A DNA stretch of 35,721 nt from Veillonellales bacterium (GCA_039680175.1 JBDKTO010000096.1:1-35721), one strand, 5' to 3'; shown: positions 16,882 to 25,850, counted from the first letter of the stretch. Notes: generated by a model not told the origin, from the sequence alone. Numbers and translations are program-made.

Positions 16882-16897
16882 GCAGGTAACTACCTGC
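16882..16897 (+). other. Intra-operon hairpin between symporter and dehydrogenase genes
   Basis: GCAGGTA (16882-16888) pairs with TACCTGC (16891-16897), extended by flanking CAGG/CCTG with a bulge. There is no T-tract, so it looks like an mRNA stability or processing element rather than a terminator. Confidence 0.4.
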
Positions 16898-16947
16898 CCT
16901 GGTAATCCAATGATTCTTGGCGGAGAAATCATGGGAGGAGGAATAAC

Positions 16948-17274
16948 ATGGAGATTGTAAAACACCCGGTATTGGGAGAAATGCCGAAAGTAAAGACGGT
17001 CACGATTTATTTCGAAGGTACTCCGATCGTTGCCCGGGAAGGACAAACCGTAGCTTCGGCCCTTATGTCAAACGGGATTTATAAATTGGGCCATAGCCGG
17101 AATTCGTCACAGGCCAGAGGTTTGTATTGCGGCAGCGGGCGCTGTCAGAGCTGCTTAATGAGTATTAATGGTGTGGATCATGTGAGAAGCTGCAAGACGT
17201 TGGTTAGAGAAGGAATGGTCGTTAAACAATGTACCGGTGATCCGGATGTCAGGAGAGATCGTCATGAAGACTGA
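16948..17274 (+). CDS. (2Fe-2S) ferredoxin-like subunit of flavin dehydrogenase
   Basis: A 108-residue plant-type 2Fe-2S protein of the Fer2_4 / HcnA-like kind. Four cluster cysteines are visible at 61, 66, 69 and 82 (CGSGRCQSC then SCK). It matches the small gamma subunit of hydrogen cyanide synthase, opine oxidase and dye-linked proline/hydroxyproline dehydrogenases. GGAGGAGG precedes ATG 16948. It overlaps the next gene by 11 bases, so the two are translationally coupled and probably form one complex. Confidence 0.88.
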   Translation: MEIVKHPVLGEMPKVKTVTIYFEGTPIVAREGQTVASALMSNGIYKLGHSRNSSQARGLYCGSGRCQSCLMSINGVDHVRSCKTLVREGMVVKQCTGDPDVRRDRHED

Positions 17275-18337
17275 TGTTCTAATTGTAGGCGGAGGCCCCT
17301 CCGGGTTAGCCGCAGCGTATGAAGTAGTTTCGCGGGGCTATAAGGCGACGATTGTAGATGAAGCCTGGAGCCTTGGCGGGCAATTGCGGCAGCAGACTCA
17401 GTTTCTGATGTCCCTGCCGGCGCCATGGGCGGGGCTGCGCGGATTTCAAGTCGCAGACCGGCTGACTAAACGGTTACAGAAGTACCTAGTAGAGTATTTG
17501 TTGAATCATGAAGTGATTGGCCTTTATGCGGATGGCAGTGTGGGAGTCAGCAGCGGGGAAAAAATAATGAAAATTGAACCTGCCTGCACCGTTGTCGCCA
17601 CAGGGGCTGCAGAGTCGGCAGTGACATTTCCCGGCTGGACGCTGCCAGGGGTGATGACAGTTGGCGCGGCTCAAATTTTGATTAACCGGGAGCGGGTTTA
17701 TCCGGGCAAAACAGCGCTGGTCGTTGGATCCAGCGATATGGCTTTGGAAATTACCCGGCAAATGCATGATGTCGGTATTCATATAATGGGAGTTGCTGAA
17801 TCGGCCGATAAACTTTTGGCTAAAGATCAGCGGATCATTGATTCTTTTGAAAAAACAGGCATTCCTATTTTTTTACAGACTGATGTGACAGCAGCCACAG
17901 GAAGCGGCAAAGTGGAAGAAGTTCAGTTGCATTCCCGCCGGAATTCCTCAGATGAAGCAATGAAGTATTCGGTGGATTTCCTTTGCGTCGATGGCGGACG
18001 GCACCCTATTCTTGAACTGTTCTCGATCCTGAACTGCCCCTTCCAATATCAGCAAGCGCTTGGCGGGTGGGTTCCCAGTTACAGTGATACATTGCAGGCA
18101 GCGGCTGACGGGGTTTTTGCGGCCGGTCAAGCGGCAGGAGTTACCTGCCAGGCCGGAGTTCTTTTAACCGGGGCAATTGCGGGAATCGGCGCTGTGGATT
18201 ATCTGGAGAAGAAAACAACAGAAGAACGGGAAACAGCCCGCCAAAATTACTGGGAGCAGCTTCAAAAAATTGAATCTTGCCAGTTGCCTGAAGTTTGGCA
18301 GGCACGGTTGACTCATATCAAAAACTATCCGGGTTAA
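17264..18337 (+). CDS. FAD-dependent oxidoreductase subunit (HcnB/OoxA-like, alpha)
   Basis: A 357-residue pyridine-nucleotide-disulphide-oxidoreductase-type flavoprotein. The FAD motif GGGPSGLAAAYE lies at about 8-19, followed by ATGA and the C-terminal FAAGQAAGV, which binds the flavin. The second dinucleotide fold reads LVVGSSDMALE, lacking the usual GxGxxG, so NAD(P)H is unlikely to be a substrate. The start at ATG 17264 is preferred because AGGAGAG is 6 bases upstream; ATG 17246 is possible. In related complexes this subunit shuttles electrons between the 2Fe-2S proteins and the catalytic DAO subunit. OoxA-type homologues carry the BFD domain at the C-terminus; here it is a separate gene. 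Confidence 0.87.
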   Translation: MKTDVLIVGGGPSGLAAAYEVVSRGYKATIVDEAWSLGGQLRQQTQFLMSLPAPWAGLRGFQVADRLTKRLQKYLVEYLLNHEVIGLYADGSVGVSSGEKIMKIEPACTVVATGAAESAVTFPGWTLPGVMTVGAAQILINRERVYPGKTALVVGSSDMALEITRQMHDVGIHIMGVAESADKLLAKDQRIIDSFEKTGIPIFLQTDVTAATGSGKVEEVQLHSRRNSSDEAMKYSVDFLCVDGGRHPILELFSILNCPFQYQQALGGWVPSYSDTLQAAADGVFAAGQAAGVTCQAGVLLTGAIAGIGAVDYLEKKTTEERETARQNYWEQLQKIESCQLPEVWQARLTHIKNYPG

Positions 18338-18383
18338 CAGCAGGATGAACCGGTGAGCTTTAGCAAGAAGGGGAGGACGTAAA

Positions 18384-18713
18384 TTGGATAAGTCGACAAT
18401 AGTCTGCCGTTGTGAAGAGATTACGGTTGGCGATGTTGAAAATGCAATCGCCCAGGGAGCGGAAACCTTTGATGATGTCAAAAGGCTGACGCGGGGTGGT
18501 ATGGGACTTTGTCAGGGGAAAACATGCCGGACGGTCATTTCGGAACTGATTGCCCAACTTAAGGGAGAATCTGTAGCCGCTGTTCCTGTTCCCCGGCTCA
18601 GAATGCCGCTTAGACCAATTCCTATGGAAATTTTAGCGGCAAATCAATCCGGAACTTCGGCAATGTTTGACCTTTTGGATCAGGCAAGCCGGAAGGAAAG
18701 GCAGGAGAAGTAG
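18384..18713 (+). CDS. BFD-like [2Fe-2S]-binding subunit
   Basis: A 109-residue protein with a bacterioferritin-associated-ferredoxin-like domain. Cys8 and Cys10 (VCRCEE) and Cys43 and Cys48 (GLCQGKTC) give the CxC-x32-CxxxxC cluster site. The tail (about 65-109) is proline-rich and may dock to the partner flavoprotein. TTG 18384 is the start, 6-8 bases after GGGGAGGA. In opine oxidase and proline dehydrogenase complexes this domain is fused to the alpha flavoprotein, so this operon has a split version. Confidence 0.87.
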   Translation: MDKSTIVCRCEEITVGDVENAIAQGAETFDDVKRLTRGGMGLCQGKTCRTVISELIAQLKGESVAAVPVPRLRMPLRPIPMEILAANQSGTSAMFDLLDQASRKERQEK

Positions 18714-18714
18714 A

Positions 18715-19788
18715 TTGTCCAGGGAATATGATACAATTATTATCGGCGGCGGCATTATCGGCAATGGAATTGCCTATCATCTGTCGGAGGTTCAGTCGGA
18801 CGGGATTTTAGTGCTGGATAAAAATTATCCTTTAAGCGGCACATCCGGATCCACTCAGGCGTGGATTTGGATCCATAGCAAGAGTCCCTCCTGGTATGCG
18901 GAATTTTCCTTGTACAGTGCGGAATTGTATGGGTATTTGCAGCGAAAAATCGGTGATATTGAATTTGATCGTGCCGGCGGCATTTCTCCCTTTTTTACGG
19001 AAACCGAAAGAGAGCAGGCGTTTAAATTAGCGGAATGCCAAGCTGAAGTGGGAATTGAGATTCAGGTTTTAAATCGGGAAGACGCTTTGGCCCGGGAGCC
19101 GGCTTTATCCCCTAAAATTCTCGGAGCGATGTACAGCCCGGCAGACGGCAATGTGAATCCGATGCGGTTGGTAGAGCAGTATATGCGGGCTTCGAAAAAA
19201 AACGGGGTTACTTTTGAGTACTATAATCCGGTGACAGGCATTGAAAAGCAACAGGGTTCATTTATTGTAACAACAGCAAAAACGGTATTTCGCTGCAAGA
19301 AATTAATTCTCAGCGCCGGCATTTGGACCAGGGAACTGGGCAAGCTGTTGGGAATTGATGTCCCGGTTAAACCGGTGCGGGGACAGATTATTATCACAGA
19401 ACCGTTGGCGCCTTTGATGAAACATACTTTATCGATTATGCGGCAGACCAGTAACGGTGAAGTTTTAGTCGGCAATTCCCAGGAAAATGCCGGGATTGAT
19501 CGACGGTCTACACTGGATGTCATGATTGAAACTGCCAATATGGCTGTTAAGTATGTACCGGATTTGGCAAAGGCCAAAGTTGTTCGCGGATTTTCCGGCC
19601 TGAGGGTAATGCCGGAGGATGAGTTCCCGATTTTTGGCGTGGTTCCCGGAATTGAGAATCTGTATGTTGCGGCGCTGCATAGCGGGATCACATTATCACC
19701 GCTGATTGGTACTTTAATGACCGAGCTAATCACCGGGGGTGAGACTTCCGTTCCCATTGACCGGTTTAGCATTACACGGTTTGCTTGA
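18715..19788 (+). CDS. DAO-family FAD-dependent amino/imino acid dehydrogenase (beta, catalytic)
   Basis: A 357-residue D-amino-acid-oxidase/glycine-oxidase-fold flavoprotein. The FAD motif IIIGGGIIGNGIAYHL is at about 8-23. The middle has GGISPFFTETE, then AGIWTRELGK and KPVRGQIIITEP. The C-terminal FSGLRVMPEDEFPIFG and HSGITLSPLIG complete the fold. It should oxidise a C-N bond of an amino or imino acid (compare HcnC, OoxB and proline/hydroxyproline dehydrogenase beta). The start is TTG 18715, only one base after the preceding stop and 7 bases after AGGAGA; a more upstream frame start would overlap the BFD gene by 47 bases. Electrons would pass to the 2Fe-2S/FAD subunits and then probably to Etf. 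Confidence 0.88.
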   Translation: MSREYDTIIIGGGIIGNGIAYHLSEVQSDGILVLDKNYPLSGTSGSTQAWIWIHSKSPSWYAEFSLYSAELYGYLQRKIGDIEFDRAGGISPFFTETEREQAFKLAECQAEVGIEIQVLNREDALAREPALSPKILGAMYSPADGNVNPMRLVEQYMRASKKNGVTFEYYNPVTGIEKQQGSFIVTTAKTVFRCKKLILSAGIWTRELGKLLGIDVPVKPVRGQIIITEPLAPLMKHTLSIMRQTSNGEVLVGNSQENAGIDRRSTLDVMIETANMAVKYVPDLAKAKVVRGFSGLRVMPEDEFPIFGVVPGIENLYVAALHSGITLSPLIGTLMTELITGGETSVPIDRFSITRFA

Positions 19789-19806
19789 AGATAGGGGGAT
19801 AAAGAC

Positions 19807-20580
19807 ATGCATATTATTGTATACATAAAACAAACTTTCGATACCGAGGCGCAAATTGCCGTCGACAGTAATGGGAAAATTGACAGTAACGGAGTTCATT
19901 TTGTCGTAAACCCTTACGATGAATATGCTATCGAAGAGGGGGTACGGCTGAAAGAAAAGTTTGGCGGTGATGTTACCGTTATCACCATGGGCGGCAACCG
20001 GGCTCAGGACGCTTTGCGCACGGCATTGGCCATGGGGGCGGATAAGGCGGTTTTAATTGACGATTCCGCCTTGGAAAAAACCGATGAATGGGTTACGGCC
20101 AACGTACTTACCCAAGCAGTTGCTTCTTTGCCGTATGATGTAATTTTTACCGGGCGCATGGCGATTGATGACGGTTCCGGTCAGGTTGGCGTCCGTGTGG
20201 CGGAAAATTTGCACATCCCTTCCGTAACAAATGCAGTCAAAATTGAAATCAACGAAAAATCCGCGGTAGTCACGCAGGAAATTGACGGCGGCACCGCTAG
20301 TTTGGAAGTTTCTTTACCAGCCGTATTTACAGCGCAGAAAGGATTAAATGATCCCCGCTATCCTTCTGTGGCTGGCATGATGAAAGCAAAACGGAAAGAA
20401 TTGAAAAAAATCAGCCTTACCGATCTGGGGCTTGAAAAGGAAAAGCTGGTCGCTAAAATGACAGTGGGAAAATATGCCGTATCGGCGGCCCGGCAAGCAG
20501 GTAAAAAACTGCAGGGAAGTTCTGCCCAGCAAGTTGCTGAATTAGTGAATCTATTAAAGACAGAAGTTAAGGCTTTTTAA
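19807..20580 (+). CDS. etfB: Electron transfer flavoprotein beta subunit
   Basis: A 257-residue EtfB, normal length. Seen: the N-terminal HIIVYIKQTFDTE strand, NPYDEYAIEEGVRLKE, ALAMGADKAVLI, and the AMP/FAD-binding GRMAIDDGSGQVGVRVAENL in the middle. With EtfA it forms the one-electron carrier taking electrons from flavin dehydrogenases. GGGGGATAAAG precedes ATG 19807. It lies 18 bases after the DAO gene and 17 before etfA. The sequence gives no clear sign of the bifurcating type. Confidence 0.95.
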   Translation: MHIIVYIKQTFDTEAQIAVDSNGKIDSNGVHFVVNPYDEYAIEEGVRLKEKFGGDVTVITMGGNRAQDALRTALAMGADKAVLIDDSALEKTDEWVTANVLTQAVASLPYDVIFTGRMAIDDGSGQVGVRVAENLHIPSVTNAVKIEINEKSAVVTQEIDGGTASLEVSLPAVFTAQKGLNDPRYPSVAGMMKAKRKELKKISLTDLGLEKEKLVAKMTVGKYAVSAARQAGKKLQGSSAQQVAELVNLLKTEVKAF

Positions 20581-20597
20581 AGAGAGGAGCATTGGAA

Positions 20598-21584
20598 ATG
20601 GCCAAGGGAATATGGATTATCATCGAACATAATCAAGGAAAAATTCGTAAAGTCTCTTTGGAACTGTTAAGTCAGGCCAGGAAAATGGCCGCTCAGTCAG
20701 GAGAAGCTTTGACTGCTGTTGTGCTGGGGGAAAATGTCCAGAAACTTGTTTCTGAGATTTCCGCTTACGGCGCAGATAAAATTATTTTAGCAGAAGAACC
20801 ACGGTTGGCAGAGTATACAACCGGAGCTTATACTTCGGTTCTCAACAAAATGATCCGTCAGGAAGAGCCGCGGGCTGTTCTCTTCGGGCATACAGGTATG
20901 AGCCGTGATTTAGCGCCTCGTCTGGCACAGCGCCTTGGCGTGGGTGTTGCCTCCGACTGTATTGGTATGGAATTGGCTGAGAAAACCTTCCTGCAATTTA
21001 AACGTCCTGTTTACGCCGGTAAAGCTTTTGCTGCTGTTGCGGCCGAAAACTGTCCGGTTATGGCAACCATTCGACCGAATACATTTGCAGTTGCGGAGCC
21101 CGATTCCAGTTTACAGGCGGAAGTAGCAGCATATTCTGTGGAAATCGATCCGCAGGATATTTGGAGTGTTATCAAGGATGTAGCGGTCGCGGTTTCGAAA
21201 CGTCCGGAATTGACCGATGCGAATATTATTGTATCCGGCGGGCGGGGAATGCAGGGACCGGAGAATTTTGCCCTGCTTGAAGCATTGGCTGATACGATGG
21301 GGGCGGCGGTAGGCGCATCCCGTGTGGCTGTGGATGCCGGCTGGCTGGACCACGAATTTCAGGTCGGGCAGACAGGAAAAACGGTTTCACCGACTCTTTA
21401 TATTGCCTGTGGAATTTCAGGCGCAATTCAACATTTGGCCGGCATGAATTCTTCCCGCTATATTGTTGCGATCAATAAAGATCCGGAGGCAAATATCTTT
21501 AATGTAGCTGATTATGGAATTGTCGGCGACTTATTTGAAATTGTACCGTTGCTGACGCAGGAAATAAAAGCAGCTGTAAAATAA
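20598..21584 (+). CDS. etfA: Electron transfer flavoprotein alpha subunit
   Basis: A 328-residue EtfA. The C-terminal FAD-binding region is intact: VGASRVAVDAGWL, QVGQTGKTVSP, YIACGISGAIQHLAGM, and AINKDPEANIFNVADYGIVGD. The start at ATG 20598 is 8 bases after AGAGGAG; an in-frame TTG at 20592 is too close to it. In clostridia lacking SpoVF, an EtfA has been implicated in dipicolinate formation, which is relevant because this operon also holds asd-dapG-dapA. The immediate neighbour is an ETF:quinone-type oxidoreductase, favouring a respiratory role. Confidence 0.95.
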   Translation: MAKGIWIIIEHNQGKIRKVSLELLSQARKMAAQSGEALTAVVLGENVQKLVSEISAYGADKIILAEEPRLAEYTTGAYTSVLNKMIRQEEPRAVLFGHTGMSRDLAPRLAQRLGVGVASDCIGMELAEKTFLQFKRPVYAGKAFAAVAAENCPVMATIRPNTFAVAEPDSSLQAEVAAYSVEIDPQDIWSVIKDVAVAVSKRPELTDANIIVSGGRGMQGPENFALLEALADTMGAAVGASRVAVDAGWLDHEFQVGQTGKTVSPTLYIACGISGAIQHLAGMNSSRYIVAINKDPEANIFNVADYGIVGDLFEIVPLLTQEIKAAVK

Positions 21585-21596
21585 GGAGAGAGAAAA

Positions 21597-23621
21597 ATGG
21601 CAACCCGGCAGATTTACTGGAATATCGAAGGACATTTTCTGCTCTACCTGTTTTTATTGATTGCTGTCGGATTTTTCGCATACGGTGTTTATCGGCGGGT
21701 AAAGCTGTGGCAAATGGGGCAGCCGGAAAATCGCTGGCAGAATGTTTGGCAGGGAATTCAGGATGTTTTGCTTTACGGATTTTTCCACAAACGAATTATG
21801 AAAGAAAAGTATCCTGGGAGTATGCACCTGTTTATTTTCTGGGGATTTGTCTTCCTGGCTTTTGCCACCGCTGTTGTGGCAGTGCATACTGATTTGGGAG
21901 TTCCCATTTATCAGGGAGGACTTTACTTATTTGTGAAATGTACCGCCAATTTCTTTGGCTTATTAGCAGTGTGCGGCATTTTAATGGCCGCCTGGCGGCG
22001 TTACGTAATCCGACCGAGACGTCTGGATAATAAACCGGAAGATGGAATTACTCTGGCGCTGATCTTTTTGATTTTGCTGACCGGGTTCTTACTGGAATCG
22101 GCTCGTATAGCTGCTACCGCTGATCCTTGGGCCGATTGGGCTTTTGTCGGGAAATGGTTGTCTGCACCATTGACAGGCCTTGATGCAGCCGCTTTGCTGA
22201 CACTGCATCGTTGCCTTTGGTGGTTTCATATGCTTCTGGTTATGTCGTTTATCGCGTATTTTCCTTATTCAAAACTGTTTCATATTATTTTGGCGCCGCT
22301 TAATCAATTTTTCCGTTACCGGGGTCCTGTCGGAGTGCCGGCAGCAATTGATTTTGAGGATGAAAGCTTGGAATCCTATGGCAAGGATGAATTGCAGCAG
22401 TTTTCCTGGAAAACATTGTTTAACAGTGACGTTTGTCTGCGGTGCGGTCGTTGTCAGGAATTTTGTCCCGCGTTTTTAAGCGGCAAGCATTTAAATCCGA
22501 AAGCAGTGATTCAGGCTATCAAGGTGCATATGGAGGAAATCGGCAGGGCGTCGGCACAGCAGCAGACGGACCCGTCGTCAGAGGCGGAAACTGCTGCAGC
22601 CGGCTCTTCCCCGGTGCGCTCATTGATTGGTGAAGTTATTCCGGAAGAGGATATTTGGGCATGTACTACGTGCCATTCCTGCGAACAGCAATGCCCGGTG
22701 TTTGTTGAGCATGTAGGAAAAACGATTGAGCTGCGCCGCCATCTGGTGCTTATGGAAAGTCGTTTTCCGGCGGAAGCCCAGGCAGCCTTTCGCAATATGG
22801 AAAATAACGGTAACCCATGGGGCATCTGCTGGAGCACACGGGATCAATTTCTTAAAAGCTTAGGGGTGCCGACGTATGAAGAGAATCCGGCGGCGGATGT
22901 TTTGTATTGGCCGGGGTGCTCCGGTGCTTTTGACTGCCGAAATCAAAAGGTATCTAAGGCAGTTGTGCATTTATTACAGGCGGCAGGAGTCAATTTTGCT
23001 GTTTTGGGCAATGAAGAAAAGTGCTGCGGTGATTCAGCCCGCCGCTTGGGCAATGAGTATCTGTTTTACTCTCTGGCAAGTGAAAATATTGAGGCGATGA
23101 AGCGCTACGGCGTGAAGACAATCGTGACCCAGTGTCCCCATTGCTTTAATATTCTGAAGAACGAATATCCCCAGCTTGGCGGTCACTTTACCGTATTCCA
23201 CCATACAGAATTTCTTTTGCAGCTGGTCAAGTCAGGTCAGTTGACTTTGCAGAAAAAGTCCGGGCAAAGTATTGCCTATCATGATTCCTGCTATTTAGGG
23301 CGATATAATCAAATTTATCAGCCGCCGCGGGAATTGCTGACAGCAGCAGGGCTGGAAGTCAGAGAAATGTCTCATGCTTTTGAGAAAAGTTTTTGCTGCG
23401 GCGCCGGCGGCGGCAGAATGTGGCTGGAGGAAAAAGAAGGAGACCGAATCAATGTGATGCGCGCCCAGGAGGCTTTAGCTACCAATCCGGATCTGGTAGG
23501 AACCGCCTGCCCGTTCTGTCTGTCGATGCTGGATGAGGCGGTAACAACTGTTGCCGGCGATGAGAAGAGAAAAACGATGGATATTGCGGAAATACTGGAG
23601 CAGCATTTATCCCAAGAATGA
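21597..23621 (+). CDS. Membrane (Fe-S) oxidoreductase, EMO-type ETF:menaquinone oxidoreductase
   Basis: A 674-residue fusion. Residues 1-240 are a NarI-like membrane domain with about six helices and candidate heme histidines (MHLFIF at about 77, TLHRCLWWFH at 204 and 211, KLFHI at 229). Next are two 4Fe-4S motifs: Cys280-283-286-290 and Cys356-359-362-366. Two CCG domains follow (KCCGDSARRLG, FCCGAGGGRMW) like HdrD/GlpC/LldE. This architecture is the ETF:menaquinone oxidoreductase (EMO) group found beside etfBA in anaerobes. It would accept electrons from Etf and reduce menaquinone. The low-complexity Ala/Gln stretch between the two cluster motifs (about 318-340) is a linker. It ends the operon. 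Confidence 0.9.
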   Translation: MATRQIYWNIEGHFLLYLFLLIAVGFFAYGVYRRVKLWQMGQPENRWQNVWQGIQDVLLYGFFHKRIMKEKYPGSMHLFIFWGFVFLAFATAVVAVHTDLGVPIYQGGLYLFVKCTANFFGLLAVCGILMAAWRRYVIRPRRLDNKPEDGITLALIFLILLTGFLLESARIAATADPWADWAFVGKWLSAPLTGLDAAALLTLHRCLWWFHMLLVMSFIAYFPYSKLFHIILAPLNQFFRYRGPVGVPAAIDFEDESLESYGKDELQQFSWKTLFNSDVCLRCGRCQEFCPAFLSGKHLNPKAVIQAIKVHMEEIGRASAQQQTDPSSEAETAAAGSSPVRSLIGEVIPEEDIWACTTCHSCEQQCPVFVEHVGKTIELRRHLVLMESRFPAEAQAAFRNMENNGNPWGICWSTRDQFLKSLGVPTYEENPAADVLYWPGCSGAFDCRNQKVSKAVVHLLQAAGVNFAVLGNEEKCCGDSARRLGNEYLFYSLASENIEAMKRYGVKTIVTQCPHCFNILKNEYPQLGGHFTVFHHTEFLLQLVKSGQLTLQKKSGQSIAYHDSCYLGRYNQIYQPPRELLTAAGLEVREMSHAFEKSFCCGAGGGRMWLEEKEGDRINVMRAQEALATNPDLVGTACPFCLSMLDEAVTTVAGDEKRKTMDIAEILEQHLSQE

Positions 23622-23651
23622 TTTTTTAGGAAAATACAGGCGAGACAAGAG

Positions 23652-23697
23652 GAGGATCCGGTTCAGAGACTGTAACTTAGTTCTGAAGCGGATTCTC
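23652..23697 (+). terminator. Imperfect stem-loop after the operon, possible terminator
   Basis: Bases 23652-23667 pair with 23682-23697 with two mismatches, followed by GCTTTTAT. A weak T-tract makes partial read-through into the chemoreceptor gene possible. Confidence 0.4.
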
Positions 23698-23771
23698 GCT
23701 TTTATAATTGCTGTCCTGACTGATTTGTCGCAACCAGGTAAGAAGACAACGATACATACAGGAGGTCAAAA

Positions 23772-25760
23772 ATGCTTAAATTCCATAATTTGAGGAATAA
23801 ATTGTCAATTTACATATTGATTCCTGTTTTAGTTGGAATCGCCATTTTAATTTCAGTTTCTTATTATACTGCCTGGAATACCTTGAATCGCCAGGTTAAC
23901 AGTACGCTGCAGTTTATGACCCAGGCCTATAACGGCCAAATCGTCAGCTGGTTTGCTGAAAAAGAAGCGGTAGTAACGAACATTGCTGAAATATTATCCA
24001 GCAAGGACATGTCGGAAGAGGAGCAAATTCATTTATTGGCTACATTGAAGCAGACAATGCCGGAAGTCAGCAATATTTATGTAGGGTATGCGGACAAGCG
24101 GGATTACAATGCGATTCCAACAGTATTGCCACCGGGATTTGATCCCACCAGCCGGCCCTGGTATAAAAAGGCAGTCGCTGCTCAGGGAAAGATTGCCTAT
24201 TCTGATTTTTACCTGAACACGAATAAGGAACCACGGGTTAGTATCGTAAAAGCGATGCAGGCCAATGGCCAGACTATTGGTGTGGTAGCGGCCGATATTA
24301 GCTTGGATCATCTGCGGGGAGTGGTGCAGGGAATCAAGGTCGGCGATACCGGATACGCGTTTTTAATGGAGCATACCGGTGCTTTTCTTTATCATCCGTC
24401 CTTTAATATGACGGATAATATCGGGAAAGTAGAACCCGGTTCATTTCCTCAGGACAAGGAATGGTATCTGAATGGGGAGCAGGGTATTGCCACGGGCAGT
24501 GTGGGAGGCAAAGAAATTGTCAGTGCAAAAATTCCGGTAGGGAAAACCGGCTGGACTCTTGTGGCCAATGCGCCGGTAGAGGAATTGTTTGCCGGAGTGA
24601 CTGCTTTACGGACAAGATTACTGATTGGCGGCTTGATTTTAATTTTGTTGGTAGCCTTTGTAGTGTTTTATGTTGCCCGGGGAACGGTTCAACCGCTGAC
24701 ACGTTTGGCGGGAATGGCTGACGAGATAGCAAGAGGCAATCTTACCGGTTCCAGGGAACTTAATTATCATTCTCAGGATGAAATAGGAAAATTGGCTGCC
24801 AGCTTTGCGACGATGGCTGGTAATCTGCGAAGTATAACGCTTGGAGTGTCGGAATCGGCAGCTCAGGTGGCAGCTGCGTCGGAACAACTCAGTGCCAGTG
24901 CGGAACAGTCGGCCCAGGCAGCCAATCAGGTTGCGGTAAGCATTACTGAAGTGGCTCAGGGAACGGAAAATCAGGCGAAAGCCACGGTCAATACGACGGC
25001 GACTATTGAAAAAATGTCTGCCGGCGTGCAGCAGGCGTCCGCCAATGCCAATAATGTAGCCTCAGTGGCCGATCAAACTTCCCAAGCGGCGAATGACGGC
25101 AGTCAAGCGATTGGCAAGGCTGTCAGCCAGATGAAAACCATTGAGGAATCTTTTCAATTTATTACCGACGCTGTAAATCGTTTAAACCAGCGGTCCCAGG
25201 AAATTGAAAAATTTGTAGAGGCGATTTCCGGCATTGCCGGTCAAACTAATCTGCTTGCCCTGAATGCCGCCATTGAAGCTGCCCGCGCCGGTGAGCAGGG
25301 AAAAGGGTTTGCTGTTGTGGCTGAAGAAGTGCGAAAATTAGCGGAGCAGTCGCAGCAAGCGGCAAAACAGATTGCTGTTTTGATTCATGATACAGCGGAT
25401 GATACCGAAAAAGCCGTGCTCGCCACAAACAGCGGTTCGGAGGAAGTAAAGACAGGAACGGAAGTAGTGAATAAGGCAGGCCGTGTATTTAGCGAAATAC
25501 AGCGGCTGGTAAATGAAGTCACTGCCCAAATTGAGCAAATATCCGCAACCATACAGCAGCTTGCCGACAACAGTCAGGAGATTGTTTCCTCGGTTGAATC
25601 CATTGATACCATTACCAAGGAAACAGCAGCGCATACCCAGACCGTATCGGCAGCGACAGAAGAGGAGTCGGCGTCCATGGAGGAAATTGCTGCCTCCAGT
25701 CAGAAACTCTCTGCTTTAGCACAGAAACTGCAAGACGCTATTAATAAATTTAAGGTGTAA
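23772..25760 (+). CDS. Methyl-accepting chemotaxis protein with amino-acid-type dCache sensor
   Basis: A 662-residue chemoreceptor. TM1 is at about 11-32 and the periplasmic dCache at about 35-275. TM2 is at about 279-300, followed by HAMP and a full signalling domain whose hairpin tip reads [38 protein letters not shown] (given as separate short blocks in the protein, about residues 493-530). The sensor shows R128, W130, Y131, Y143, D145 and D175, matching the dCache_1AA amino-acid-binding signature as I recall it, with Phe123 at the usual Tyr position. AGGAGGTC precedes ATG 23772. It lies 150 bases after the sigma-54 operon on the same strand, so it may sense that pathway's substrate. Confidence 0.93.
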   Translation: MLKFHNLRNKLSIYILIPVLVGIAILISVSYYTAWNTLNRQVNSTLQFMTQAYNGQIVSWFAEKEAVVTNIAEILSSKDMSEEEQIHLLATLKQTMPEVSNIYVGYADKRDYNAIPTVLPPGFDPTSRPWYKKAVAAQGKIAYSDFYLNTNKEPRVSIVKAMQANGQTIGVVAADISLDHLRGVVQGIKVGDTGYAFLMEHTGAFLYHPSFNMTDNIGKVEPGSFPQDKEWYLNGEQGIATGSVGGKEIVSAKIPVGKTGWTLVANAPVEELFAGVTALRTRLLIGGLILILLVAFVVFYVARGTVQPLTRLAGMADEIARGNLTGSRELNYHSQDEIGKLAASFATMAGNLRSITLGVSESAAQVAAASEQLSASAEQSAQAANQVAVSITEVAQGTENQAKATVNTTATIEKMSAGVQQASANANNVASVADQTSQAANDGSQAIGKAVSQMKTIEESFQFITDAVNRLNQRSQEIEKFVEAISGIAGQTNLLALNAAIEAARAGEQGKGFAVVAEEVRKLAEQSQQAAKQIAVLIHDTADDTEKAVLATNSGSEEVKTGTEVVNKAGRVFSEIQRLVNEVTAQIEQISATIQQLADNSQEIVSSVESIDTITKETAAHTQTVSAATEEESASMEEIAASSQKLSALAQKLQDAINKFKV

Positions 25761-25791
25761 GGCATCAAAGTGAAGCGGGGATAAAACGAAC

Positions 25792-25850
25792 ATAAAAGCG
25801 AAGTGATCGGTGATATTGAAAAATATTGCCGACCGCTTCGCTTTTATTTT
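25792..25850. terminator. Bidirectional rho-independent terminator
   Basis: A long stem (25792-25817 with 25822-25847, several G-T pairs; the outer 12 pairs are perfect) ends in TTTTATTTT on the plus strand and A-rich sequence on the other. It serves the chemoreceptor gene and the convergent ppx. Confidence 0.9.
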
